A DNA stretch of 64,000 bases from Marinifilum_A sediminis (GTDB lineage Bacteria > Bacteroidota > Bacteroidia > Bacteroidales > Marinifilaceae). Positions 52,602 to 61,365 of this stretch are shown here, one piece after another. The notes below the pieces were generated by a model, which was not told where the DNA came from, did not search any database, and saw nothing but the letters and a program-made list of their open reading frames with translations. How positions within the stretch are numbered: the stretch's first letter is position 1; each line of letters starts with the position of its first letter. The position numbers and the translations under genes were made by a program. The stretch covers positions 11,844 through 75,843 of the forward strand of contig CANMCX010000017.1 of assembly GCA_947496465.1 (NCBI GenBank), written 5' to 3'.

Positions 52602-53825
52602 TTAATTCAATTTTCGGATTTCATTGTACACCCTTTCGCAACTATAGGCATCCTGATGTGTGTGGTACAGATCTCTTATTTTCTTGCGCCACTTTGCATG
52701 AGTCTGTGGTTGTTCAAAATACCTGCTTAAATGGGTGATAAACTCGTTTTGCGTACTCGATTTTGCTCCGGGAGTGTTGGCTTCGAAATCGATAAAAAAG
52801 CCTTTGTATTGGCTGTATTCCTCCAAATCGTATGGTAAGAAAACAATAGGGCGATCCATTAGAAGATAGTCAATCCAAAGTGAAGAATAATCCGTTACCA
52901 AAATATCTACGTAAGGCAACAACTGATACACATCTTCGAATCTGTCCTGATCGGCTTTAATTACTCTATCTATCGAGAAAAAGTCGTGGGTTTTTCCAAG
53001 AGTTTTTCTTTTGATATCTTCTTTATGACCACGAACTAAAATATAGGCATCTTCTTTTTCCAAATATTTAGAAAGTTGATCCGCATTAAAATCCTCAAAA
53101 GGGAAGAAGTGAGTCTTGTGTCCTTCCTCGCGCCAGGTTGGAGCATAAAGAATAATCTTTCGATCCAGAAATGGATTTTTCAGAAGCAAGTCAGTATTCA
53201 AATTGAACTCTTTCAACAAATAATCGTTACGAGGCAATCCACTTACCCAAACCTTATCCATATCGATATTAAAACCTGCCGCATGAATAATTTGTTCAAG
53301 AGGTGAACTACCTGCCATGTAAGAGTATTTTTGCAATTGCTTTTCCTTGCCATATTTTCTCCAAACCGGGGTTTGCAAACCCATTTTTTTCATTGGAGTT
53401 CCATGTCCCAGGTAGATGATATTTTTGAATTTTTCGTGCAGATAATAAGGCGCAAATGCAGCAGCACTAATTCCGTACGAAATGATTACATGTTTCGATC
53501 GAAGAAAAAGGAAGAAGCCTTTTAACGACCAGGCATAAACCACTTCACCAGGAAATGTTTCTTCTAATTTTCGGTATAAGTTCTTGTTCGGAGTAAATAG
53601 AATGCTGTTGAAATCATTCTTTTCTCTCATGTATTCGAACTGGTATTTCGAATTATCGAAAAAGAATTTTTCTGTTAGAAAAAACAATGCAATGCGTTTG
53701 TTCTTACGTACTATTAATTCCAGAAAGAAATAGAACCAACGCATGATAAACAAACTAATGTGCAAAAGAACAATCTTCTGCATAAAGTTGACAAATTGTT
53801 GTCTTCTTGAATATGCCTTACTCAT
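52602..53825 (-). CDS. CDP-glycerol glycerophosphotransferase (TagB/TagF-like), second paralogue
   Basis: This 407-residue paralogue of the next gene has an N-terminal hydrophobic helix (FMQKIVLLHISLFIMRWFYFF), IIYLGHGTPMKKMGLQTP with the catalytic-loop His, LVRGHKEDIKRK and VTDYSSLWIDYLLMDRPIVFLP. The two paralogues share motifs but diverge widely elsewhere, so this is not a recent tandem copy. They may add the first (primase-like) and later glycerol-phosphate units. The gene overlaps the YfhO-like gene upstream by 8 bp. Confidence 0.87.
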   Translation of the reverse strand: MSKAYSRRQQFVNFMQKIVLLHISLFIMRWFYFFLELIVRKNKRIALFFLTEKFFFDNSKYQFEYMREKNDFNSILFTPNKNLYRKLEETFPGEVVYAWSLKGFFLFLRSKHVIISYGISAAAFAPYYLHEKFKNIIYLGHGTPMKKMGLQTPVWRKYGKEKQLQKYSYMAGSSPLEQIIHAAGFNIDMDKVWVSGLPRNDYLLKEFNLNTDLLLKNPFLDRKIILYAPTWREEGHKTHFFPFEDFNADQLSKYLEKEDAYILVRGHKEDIKRKTLGKTHDFFSIDRVIKADQDRFEDVYQLLPYVDILVTDYSSLWIDYLLMDRPIVFLPYDLEEYSQYKGFFIDFEANTPGAKSSTQNEFITHLSRYFEQPQTHAKWRKKIRDLYHTHQDAYSCERVYNEIRKLN

Positions 53826-56427
53826 TTTCCTTCTTCAATTTTAATGCTCCAAAAACAACTCCTCCAGCTAGTAGAACAAAGAACAATATCATACTTGCCA
53901 AAGAAATTTTTTCACCATTGAAATATCCCTTTGGTTCAAATTTGAACTCAATTTGATGTTTTCCTGCAGGTAGTTTCATTCCGCGTAACACAAAGTTAGC
54001 TCTGAAATGATTGGCTGGTTTTCCATCGATATAAGCATTCCATCCTGGCTGATAATACATCTCAGAGAAGATAGCCAATTGTTCCGATTGAGCCTGATAA
54101 TTGTAGATAATGCTATTTGGAGAATACTTCGCCATTTGAATACCTGCAGTTGAATCAGCAGTAATATCCAATCCATTTAATTGATCTTCGAAACGTTGAT
54201 CAACGATGGCTTCTTTTGCAGGATCAATGGCATTCAGAATCATGATTTCTTCGTTGGCATCCTTCACTATTTTGTAGGTTTCAACCAACCACGCATTACC
54301 TAAAGCATCAGGATTGATAGCTGCTTGCATTCCTTTTTCCCCTTGTGTGATTACATATCGGGTGTTTAGCATGTTCAGAACCTTACGGTTTCCTTTTTCG
54401 ATATGGTAATCGTACAATTCCTGAATGCGACGCAATTTGGCACCATGATAACCACCAATTGATTTGTGGAAATAAGATGTACGAGCACTTTGGAATGGAG
54501 AACCAGCTTGCTCATAAACTCGGTAATTGGTATTGTAGGTGATTGCCCACAATTGAGCGGCAACTTTTTCGTAATCACTAGCTTTTTTATTTTTTCTAGT
54601 GTATTCTGTTATTGCTTGCTTGGCTATAGCTTGTAATTCGGGATGATTTCTCAATTCGGTTTGCAGGATCTGGTAATCAGCCATATTTGGCATGTAAGCC
54701 AGGTTTAAATCTTTTTTCTCAACAAAATTATCGTTGGTCGTAAATCGTTTGTTAACAGGATAAAGATCAACTACAACTAGTAGAATTAAAGCAGGAATAA
54801 AGAATTTTGTTTTCAGATATCCCTTCGAAAAGGCAAATAAACACGCTAAACCTAAACCAATAAATAGCAAACTTCTCAATGCATCTGCTTTAAATATATC
54901 AATACGGGCATCTACTAAATCATTCTGAATTTCTGATATGAATGCTAGAGCATTAGGATTCGATGATTTTATTTGAGCAAAGTAGTTTTGCTCCATATCA
55001 CTAAGGAAATCGAGTCCCATTGTAGGCATTACATAAAGAAGTAAGGCTACTCCTCCGGTTAAAACAAATGGCAACACAAGCACATTTACCTTGTACGAGG
55101 AGATGGCTATTTTTCTTTTTAGAACTTCTGGCTCATCAATTATTTTCTTCAAAGCTAAAATCGCTAATAATGGAACACAAAGCTCTACTATAATTAGGAT
55201 AGATGATACAGCTCTAAATTTATTGTAAAGAGGAACGTAATCGAAGAAAATCCCAGTAAGTGTTTGGAAATTGTGTCCCCAAGAGAGCATGATTGCTAAA
55301 ATAGTTGCAGTTAACAATCCCCATTTCAATCGACCGCCAACAATGAAGATACCCAATACGAACAGGAACATGATAAACGCACCAATATACACAGGACCAA
55401 CAGTGAATGGCTGATTACCCCAATAGTGGTGATTATTAACCTGCTTCATATCGTAATAATCCGATACTTTTTGAATTTGACCGCCGTTAATGTAGTTCAA
55501 AATCTGCATTCCTTCCTGAGGTGATCCGCCACCACCTTTTACATTCGGAATTAGAAGACTTAAAGTCTCCTGAATACCATAACTCCACTGTGTACCATAG
55601 TCCTTGTCAACACCACCGGTTTTATTGTCTTTATTCCCAAGTGTTAATTCCGATTTGCCACGAATGGTTGATTTTGTATAATCGTATGAATTATACAGGT
55701 TGGTAAAGTTTACACCCAAGGCAATTACTGATGCAATTGCAAGTACACCAATGGCTTTGAAAAAGTGTTTCAGGTTCTTCTCCTTCAATTGGTGATAGAA
55801 TTCGAATATCAGGATACAGAAAACCATGATCACAAAATAATAGGTCATCTGAATGTGATTGGCATACAATTCCATGATTAGGAAAAAGCCCGCAATTAAT
55901 CCACCCCAAAGATATTTTCCCCTGAAAACCATCAATATCCCGGCAAGGGCAGGAGGGATGAACGCCAATGCATTCACTTTCCAGAGGTGACCCGCACCAA
56001 TAATAATGATGAAATAGGTAGAAAAAGCATAGGCTATGGCACCTGCAATAGAGAGCCAAGGATTTACTCGTAAACTTATCAGAAGAATGTAAAATCCAAT
56101 CATGTACAAGATCAGGAACTTTACAGGATCCGGAGTATATAGCTCCATCATCTGTTTGAAAGTATACATGTCTTTAGCACGATAATCCACATTAATGTGA
56201 TAAGATGGCATTCCACCAAACATGGAGTTGGTCCAAAGGGCATCATCACCGGTTTGATTTCGGTAATCAACAATCTCTTTTTTTGCTCCCCAGGCATTTA
56301 TGGAGTCACTCTTTTTATAGACTTTCCCTTCCAAAGCAGGCTGGAAATAGATGAATCCAATGATTAGAAAGATGATGATGGAGACCAGGTGTGGTAATGC
56401 TGATTTAAATATCGACTTAAAGTTCAT
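53818..56427 (-). CDS. YfhO-family membrane protein (GT-C-like glycosylation factor)
   Basis: The start is placed at MNFKSIFKSALPHLVSIIIF; an upstream in-frame ATG 48 bp earlier is less likely. The 869-residue protein has about 12-13 membrane helices, a large loop region (about 570-840) and a final helix (SLASMILFFVLLAGGVVFG). IIGFIYFQPALEGKV and FGGMPSYHINVDY are typical of YfhO proteins. In Firmicutes, YfhO relatives glycosylate lipoteichoic acid or act as glycosyltransferases. The linked CDP-glycerol genes fit a role in building or decorating a glycerol-phosphate surface polymer (inference). Confidence 0.87.
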   Translation of the reverse strand: MNFKSIFKSALPHLVSIIIFLIIGFIYFQPALEGKVYKKSDSINAWGAKKEIVDYRNQTGDDALWTNSMFGGMPSYHINVDYRAKDMYTFKQMMELYTPDPVKFLILYMIGFYILLISLRVNPWLSIAGAIAYAFSTYFIIIIGAGHLWKVNALAFIPPALAGILMVFRGKYLWGGLIAGFFLIMELYANHIQMTYYFVIMVFCILIFEFYHQLKEKNLKHFFKAIGVLAIASVIALGVNFTNLYNSYDYTKSTIRGKSELTLGNKDNKTGGVDKDYGTQWSYGIQETLSLLIPNVKGGGGSPQEGMQILNYINGGQIQKVSDYYDMKQVNNHHYWGNQPFTVGPVYIGAFIMFLFVLGIFIVGGRLKWGLLTATILAIMLSWGHNFQTLTGIFFDYVPLYNKFRAVSSILIIVELCVPLLAILALKKIIDEPEVLKRKIAISSYKVNVLVLPFVLTGGVALLLYVMPTMGLDFLSDMEQNYFAQIKSSNPNALAFISEIQNDLVDARIDIFKADALRSLLFIGLGLACLFAFSKGYLKTKFFIPALILLVVVDLYPVNKRFTTNDNFVEKKDLNLAYMPNMADYQILQTELRNHPELQAIAKQAITEYTRKNKKASDYEKVAAQLWAITYNTNYRVYEQAGSPFQSARTSYFHKSIGGYHGAKLRRIQELYDYHIEKGNRKVLNMLNTRYVITQGEKGMQAAINPDALGNAWLVETYKIVKDANEEIMILNAIDPAKEAIVDQRFEDQLNGLDITADSTAGIQMAKYSPNSIIYNYQAQSEQLAIFSEMYYQPGWNAYIDGKPANHFRANFVLRGMKLPAGKHQIEFKFEPKGYFNGEKISLASMILFFVLLAGGVVFGALKLKKENE

Positions 56428-56473
56428 TATCGTGTGTGTTTTTGCAGATTCTATTTTAAAGCCCCTAAAATAC

Positions 56474-56504
56474 AAAAAGCACAGAACAAAATTGCCCTGT
56501 GCTT
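56474..56504 (-). terminator. Terminator of the Ntn-hydrolase gene
   Basis: AAGCACAG pairs with CTGTGCTT across a 12-base loop; a T tract follows on the minus strand. It lies between the hydrolase gene and the YfhO-like gene, implying separate promoters. Confidence 0.75.
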
Positions 56505-56532
56505 CACTTAATATTTTCTATTATGGTTTTGC

Positions 56533-57765
56533 TTATTTCTTCAAAAACGGTTTCACGTTCAGCATTCCACTGTATGTTTCAATTGTATACTTATTCAACC
56601 AATTGTAGAACTCTTCAATTTCTTTTTTATCGGCTTTAGCTGATCGCCATTTTTGTTGATGAATCTCTGTGTTTTCGAAAAGTTTCTCTTCCGCTTTTTC
56701 CAATTTTTGAATGATTCCTGTTTTCTCGGCATTCACCAGTTCCGAAACCTTTAAATACTTGTATCCGGCAGAGCGACTAATAGGATAGCATTTGTTTTTC
56801 AACTCCATTGACATGGCATTCAATGGACAGTTTTCTTTTCCTTCAGCCAATAGTACTTTAGGAAGATTCTTGCCACCTCTTACCCAAACAGGCAATGCGA
56901 TTGATGTATTTGGAAAACCAACCTGAGTCCAGATGGTTGCCATATCTTTTGCTTCGCCTTCTTTAACTCCTTCAATCATGATCATTGATGAAGAACCGTG
57001 ACGAGTGATTAAATCACCAGAATTTACAAAGTTTTCACCATAAGGAACCGTTTCGAATTCTTTTCTGAAATCACGCTTCAAAACAGGATGTTTCAAACAT
57101 CTCGAGAAGTTTTGGATTACGGTTTTGGCGCTCATATCGCCACAAGCATCAGCCTGGTAAAAGATATCCTGAGCAGTTTGGAAACGGATAAATCCATAGC
57201 CAATATCTTTTTTACCAGTAAACGAGTAGTTGGTTCTTAGAATATAACCATTAGGAGCTTGAGCCGGATCGTTGGCATCAAACTTGGTAAAGGTTTGGTT
57301 GTTTACCTCGTAGAAAGCAACATTACCATCGGCATCTAACACGCCAAAGTGTGCCGCTAAACCCATTGGTTTTGGAGTATCTTTCATTAATTGCTCAAAT
57401 TCTTCCAGGTTGGCACATTTTTGCAATGCCAATTTCATAAACTTCCCTTCCTGATCTTTCAAAGAAGTAGTGTCCTTCATATTCACATTAAAAGAAGCAG
57501 AATTCATGATGGCGAATCCCATTGAGTTGGAACCACCCCAAACGTTTTCCCCTTTTTCATCCTTGGAATTGATCAAGCCAATGTATGGATATTTTCCATC
57601 TGTGAAATACATCATCTTGTTTTCGAAGCTTTCAGTATCGCGAAGCTTCCAAATCATAGGACGACCATCTTTGGTGTATTTGCCAGAAATTACGGCAGTT
57701 GTACAAGCATCAGCTTGCCATACGCTTACTACTACAAGTAGTAATAGAGTTAAGAGTTGTTTCAT
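56533..57765 (-). CDS. Secreted Ntn hydrolase (C45/C69-type, acyl-transferase-like)
   Basis: This 410-residue exported protein has a signal peptide (LLTLLLLVVVSVWQADA). Cleavage would expose Cys21 as N-terminal nucleophile in CTTAVISGKYTKDGRPMIWK, followed by LRDTESF. That matches Ntn-hydrolase enzymes of the acyl-CoA:6-aminopenicillanic-acid acyltransferase/dipeptidase C69 type. GGSNSMGFAIMNSASFN is another family segment. The substrate, a peptide or acylated amine, is unknown. It is monocistronic with its own terminator, and its leader is duplicated before the tagD-like gene. Confidence 0.8.
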   Translation of the reverse strand: MKQLLTLLLLVVVSVWQADACTTAVISGKYTKDGRPMIWKLRDTESFENKMMYFTDGKYPYIGLINSKDEKGENVWGGSNSMGFAIMNSASFNVNMKDTTSLKDQEGKFMKLALQKCANLEEFEQLMKDTPKPMGLAAHFGVLDADGNVAFYEVNNQTFTKFDANDPAQAPNGYILRTNYSFTGKKDIGYGFIRFQTAQDIFYQADACGDMSAKTVIQNFSRCLKHPVLKRDFRKEFETVPYGENFVNSGDLITRHGSSSMIMIEGVKEGEAKDMATIWTQVGFPNTSIALPVWVRGGKNLPKVLLAEGKENCPLNAMSMELKNKCYPISRSAGYKYLKVSELVNAEKTGIIQKLEKAEEKLFENTEIHQQKWRSAKADKKEIEEFYNWLNKYTIETYSGMLNVKPFLKK

Positions 57766-57872
57766 GTGTTTAAGTTATCTTTTAAAGGTCACATTGAACT
57801 CACAAATAAATTTGATCATCCTCTTGTGTGTCAATTTGGATAATCAAATTTTCATGTTCGTTTCATGTGTAA
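57766..57872 (-). promoter_or_regulatory. Duplicated leader, copy 2 (before Ntn-hydrolase gene)
   Basis: It aligns with 51188-51295. On the minus strand a 14-codon ORF (57819-57775, MIKFICEFNVTFKR) keeps ten of the 14 residues of copy 1, ends 9 bp before the hydrolase start, and also has GAGG directly against its ATG. The upstream edge carries ACACATGAAACGA, similar to the gene start ACACATGAAACA. Confidence 0.75.
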
Positions 57873-57949
57873 GTAGTGGTTAAGTTGTTTGAAGGCACTA
57901 ATGTAATTAATAATTATGACTTCTAAATTAGATTGTAGAATGATTTATA

Positions 57950-58342
57950 GCACCCCTTCGCCTGTCGGCACTTCCCCTAAAAGGGGAAGACATTAATATT
58001 AACATTCTCCCCTTTTAGGTTCTTCTTTATACACAAATGTTGAACCCACTTTGGGTTCTTTGATTCGATTGTCAATACCACGGGTAAAACCCGTGGTTAT
58101 TCCAATTAAACCACTTCGTGGTTTTCCAGGAGGAAAAATTACAGAATTTGAAAAGATTATATCATAGAATTTAGGTATCCCGGAGGGATTCAATATAAAT
58201 AACCCCGCATGAAATGCGGGGTTATTTATGACAGGTATATGAGGTTGAACCCCGAAGTGGGTTCAATGTCTTCTCTGTGATATGAAGAGATGTGTATAAA
58301 GAGTAGCCACCCAGGGGAAGTGCCGAAGGCGAAAGGGTGAAA
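57950..58342. repeat. Nested inverted-repeat element with multi-hairpin core (copy 1)
   Basis: The core at 58040-58266 starts TTGAACCCACTTTGGGTTC and ends GAACCCCGAAGTGGGTTCAA, so its ends are inverted repeats. Inside are hairpins CCACGGGTAAAACCCGTGG, AACCACTTCGTGGTT and AACCCCGCATGAAATGCGGG. Outside, TTTATACACA (58026-58035) pairs with TGTGTATAAA (58291-58300), and CTTCGCCTGTCGGCACTTCC pairs with the block at 58314-58338. The core recurs at 59300-59530 in the same direction. It fills most of the 621-bp gap between the hydrolase and nitrilase genes. Confidence 0.8.
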
Positions 58343-58386
58343 CAGCAGTAAACGAAAGGGTGCATCGTGAAGTAAATCATTATTAA

Positions 58387-59187
58387 TTAATAATTGTTCC
58401 TCCTGTCTTCTCTAAAACGATATTCTTCTCGCACTTTATGGATTAGGTCTGTATCGATTTCTCCAATGATAATATCTTCCTTGCTTTTTAAGGTGGTAGG
58501 AGAGGTATTGTAATCGACCCAAGGAGGACAAAAGATAGAGTTACCATATTTCTCTCCCGCTCGATTTAAACTGAGCATGTAAATTTGATTTTCCAATGCT
58601 CGGGTAATGATAAAGTGATGCCAACTTGGAAAGCTGTTATCCTTATAAAAGGCAACTGGATGAAACAGGAAATCGATATTGTGTTCCAAAGCTAATTTGC
58701 GAGTCAGTTCAGGAAAACGCATGTCGTAGCAAATGATCATACCCAATTTAACACCATTAATTTCGAAGCTTACGGTTTGATCTCCTCTTGTGAAATATTC
58801 CTTTTCCATAGAGTTGCCAAATTGTGCCATGTGCTGTTTGCTATAGACAGTTACTATCTCTCCTTCGGGATTGATAACAGCTTGAGAAATGAAATATTTA
58901 TCATCCTTTATTTGAGGAAATCCATAACAGATGTAGCAATTTTTCTCTTTGGCTATTGATGAAAAAAACTGAAAGCTATCCCCTGAAATATCTTCAGCTA
59001 AATCTTGTAAATTATCGAATGTTTCTCGAGAATATCCACAGGTAAAGAGTTCAGGTAAAACTATCAGGTCAACATTTTCTAGTTTATCGATGATCTTCTT
59101 TGCCTGGAGCAGATTAGTATCTCTATCGGCTATAGTTTTAGCATCTATATTGTTGACTTGTATAGCAGCGAATTTGAGTTTGGGCAT
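58387..59187 (-). CDS. Nitrilase-family carbon-nitrogen hydrolase
   Basis: The start is taken at MPKLKFAAIQV; the open frame continues 52 codons upstream into the flanking repeat and is not likely translated. The 266-residue enzyme has the Glu-Lys-Cys triad: Glu46 in LIVLPELFTCGYS, Lys117 in VYSKQHM and Cys153 in GMIICYDMRFPEL. It would hydrolyse a nitrile or, more likely, an amide such as an omega-amide or carbamoyl compound. It is alone between two directly repeated multi-hairpin elements, so it may move as a cassette (inference). Confidence 0.87.
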   Translation of the reverse strand: MPKLKFAAIQVNNIDAKTIADRDTNLLQAKKIIDKLENVDLIVLPELFTCGYSRETFDNLQDLAEDISGDSFQFFSSIAKEKNCYICYGFPQIKDDKYFISQAVINPEGEIVTVYSKQHMAQFGNSMEKEYFTRGDQTVSFEINGVKLGMIICYDMRFPELTRKLALEHNIDFLFHPVAFYKDNSFPSWHHFIITRALENQIYMLSLNRAGEKYGNSIFCPPWVDYNTSPTTLKSKEDIIIGEIDTDLIHKVREEYRFREDRRNNY

Positions 59188-59299
59188 GCTTGAAGAGATT
59201 AAAATGGTAAGCTTAAAGATAATGAAATTGAAAAATACCTCATCTCCCTCATTAAGTTCGGGACTTTCTCCTTGAGGAACTACTCTTAAGACACAAATA

Positions 59300-59530
59300 T
59301 TGAACCCACTTCGGGGTTCTATGGTTTGATTACCAAACACCACAGGTTTTACCCGTGGTTATTCAAATTAAACCACTCTGTGGTTTTCTATAAGGAAAAA
59401 ATTACAAAATTTGAAAGGATTAAATCATAGAATTTAGGTATCCTGAAGGGATTCTATATAAATAACCCCGTATGAAATTCGGGGTGGATAAATGATAGAT
59501 ATATAAGACTGAACCCCGAAGTGGGTTCAA
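59300..59530. repeat. Multi-hairpin repeat core (copy 2)
   Basis: About 231 bp run from TTGAACCCACTTCGGGGTTC to GAACCCCGAAGTGGGTTCAA. It matches 58040-58266 along its whole length, including TCATAGAATTTAGGTATCC and the AACCCCG-ATGAAAT-CGGGGT hairpin region (degenerate here). It occupies most of the 468-bp gap upstream of the nitrilase gene. Confidence 0.85.
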
Positions 59531-59603
59531 CACCTTTTTTTTTACGATATTCGAAGATCTTTAGAAATAGTAGTTCTAAGAGAAGTTTAGGATGAGGAGA
59601 TAA

Positions 59604-59640
59604 CAAAAAAAAGCCATCCTCAATGAGAATGGCTTTTATA
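59604..59640 (-). terminator. Terminator of glyS
   Basis: AAAAGCCAT pairs with ATGGCTTTT with an inner CTC/GAG stem; an eight-base A run on plus gives a T tract on the minus strand. It lies 16 bp beyond the glyS stop. Confidence 0.8.
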
Positions 59641-59655
59641 TATTTTGAATTCAGC

Positions 59656-61209
59656 TTATTTTAATTGCTTAAATAAAGCTTTCATGCTAACATGTGAATC
59701 AAGGATCTCAGCTAATTTTGAAATCTCAACACGCTCTTGTTCCATGCTGTCGCGATGACGAATAGTAACCGTATTGTCTTCCAACGATTGGTGATCAACC
59801 GTTACACAGAAAGGAGTACCAATAGCATCCTGACGACGGTAACGCTTACCAATAGAGTCTTTCTCGTCGTACTGGCAGTTGAAATCAAATTTCAAGTCGC
59901 TAATGATTTCGCGAGCTTTATCTGGTAAACCATCTTTCTTAGTTAATGGCATTACACAAAGCTTAACCGGAGCCAAAGCAAGAGGTAAACGAAGAACTAC
60001 ACGTTCGTCGGTTTTTCCATCTTCCTTCTGGATTTTTTCTTCCTGGTAGGCTTCCGACATAATTTGCAGGAACATACGGTCAACTCCAATCGAAGTCTCT
60101 ACTACATAAGGAACGTAGCTCTTGTTCAACTCAGGATCGAAATACTGAATTTTCTTACCTGAGAATTCCTGATGCTGATTTAAATCGAAATCGGTACGAG
60201 AGTGAATACCTTCCACCTCTTTAAATCCGAATGGGAATTTAAACTCTACATCGGTAGCTGCATTGGCATAGTGAGCCAATTTATCGTGATCGTGGAAACG
60301 GTATTTTTCTTCGCCAAAACCTAGGGCTTTGTGCCAGCTCATACGCGTTTCTTTCCAAGCATTAAACCATTTCATTTCCTCACCCGGACGAACAAAGAAC
60401 TGAAGCTCCATTTGTTCGAATTCACGCATACGGAAAATAAACTGACGAGCAACAATCTCGTTACGGAATGCTTTACCAATTTGTGCAATCCCGAAAGGAA
60501 TTTTCATACGACCTGTTTTCTGAACATTCAGGTAGTTTACGAAAATACCCTGAGCCGTTTCCGGACGAAGATAAATCTTGCTACTTCCATCAGAAGTTGA
60601 ACCCATATCGGTTGAGAACATTAGGTTGAACTGACGAACGTCGGTCCAGTTCTTAGTTCCCGAAATAGGACAAGCAATCTCGTTATCGATAATGATTTGC
60701 TTCAATTCGTCCAAATCATTTTTATCCAAAGCATCAACAAAACGCTTGTGAACCGCATCCATTTTCTCTTTGTTTGCCTTAACACGAGGATTGGTTGCTC
60801 TAAATTGTTCTTCGTCGAAAGATTCACCAAACTTTTTCTTTGCTTTGGCAACTTCCTTGTCCATTTTGGCTTCAAATTTAGCCATCAAATCCTCAATTAA
60901 AACATCAGCTCTGTAACGTTTCTTTGAATCTTTGTTGTCAATCAATGGATCATTAAAAGCATCAACGTGACCCGAAGCTTTCCAAATGGTTGGGTGCATA
61001 AAAATAGCAGTATCGATACCCACTACATTTTCGTGCAATTTTACCATAGAATCCCACCAGTATTTTTTGATGTTGTTTTTCAATTCAACACCCAATTGTG
61101 CGTAATCGTAAACAGCACTTAGTCCATCGTAAATTTCTGATGACTGAAATACAAAACCGTATTCCTTACAATGGGCAACCAGTTTCTTGAAAATATCTTC
61201 CTGAGCCAT
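59656..61209 (-). CDS. glyS: Glycyl-tRNA synthetase (homodimeric alpha2 type)
   Basis: This 517-residue class II synthetase charges tRNA-Gly. It is the single-chain type found in archaea, eukaryotes and some bacteria, unlike the alpha2beta2 enzyme of enterics. It has GSTSDGSSKIYLRPETAQGI, IGKAFRNEI (motif 2), EQMELQFFVRP, RFHDHDKLAHYANAATDVEF, VVETSIGVDRM and a C-terminal anticodon-binding domain (LALAPVKLCVMPLTKK). A central insert rich in Lys and Glu (about 105-190) is normal for the type. It is monocistronic. Confidence 0.95.
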   Translation of the reverse strand: MAQEDIFKKLVAHCKEYGFVFQSSEIYDGLSAVYDYAQLGVELKNNIKKYWWDSMVKLHENVVGIDTAIFMHPTIWKASGHVDAFNDPLIDNKDSKKRYRADVLIEDLMAKFEAKMDKEVAKAKKKFGESFDEEQFRATNPRVKANKEKMDAVHKRFVDALDKNDLDELKQIIIDNEIACPISGTKNWTDVRQFNLMFSTDMGSTSDGSSKIYLRPETAQGIFVNYLNVQKTGRMKIPFGIAQIGKAFRNEIVARQFIFRMREFEQMELQFFVRPGEEMKWFNAWKETRMSWHKALGFGEEKYRFHDHDKLAHYANAATDVEFKFPFGFKEVEGIHSRTDFDLNQHQEFSGKKIQYFDPELNKSYVPYVVETSIGVDRMFLQIMSEAYQEEKIQKEDGKTDERVVLRLPLALAPVKLCVMPLTKKDGLPDKAREIISDLKFDFNCQYDEKDSIGKRYRRQDAIGTPFCVTVDHQSLEDNTVTIRHRDSMEQERVEISKLAEILDSHVSMKALFKQLK

Positions 61210-61252
61210 AAATCTTATATTTTAAGTTTATTATTTTAATTTGAACGAAACA

Positions 61253-61260
61253 CAAAAATA
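61253..61260 (-). promoter_or_regulatory. Putative -7 element of glyS
   Basis: The minus strand reads TATTTTTG (TAnnTTTG) 44 bp before the glyS start. No clear -33 TTG is seen at the expected spacing. Confidence 0.4.
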
Positions 61261-61261
61261 C

Positions 61262-61286
61262 AAAAAAAGCCATTCGATGGCTTTTC
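61262..61286 (-). terminator. Terminator of the DUF4834 gene
   Basis: AAAAGCCAT pairs with ATGGCTTTT around TCG; the minus strand continues into a T tract. It lies 80 bp beyond the DUF4834 stop. Confidence 0.8.
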
Positions 61287-61365
61287 CATATCATTAATTT
61301 CTAGTGTTTTTGATAAATTATTTTTTGAATCGTGATATACTATCGTTTGCGTAATAAATAAATTA

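Noticed and set aside
51298..53825. Recent tandem duplication of the two glycerophosphotransferase genes
   Set aside because: The proteins share only motif regions and diverge elsewhere, so they are old paralogues rather than a fresh copy.
55691..56059. 122-codon minus-strand frame, Cys/His-rich
   Set aside because: It lies wholly inside the YfhO-like gene in another frame and its composition is typical of an antisense or frame-shifted shadow.
59188..59343. 52-codon N-terminal extension of the nitrilase
   Set aside because: The extension runs into the flanking repeat and includes its terminal inverted repeat; nitrilases begin at the KLKFAAIQV strand.
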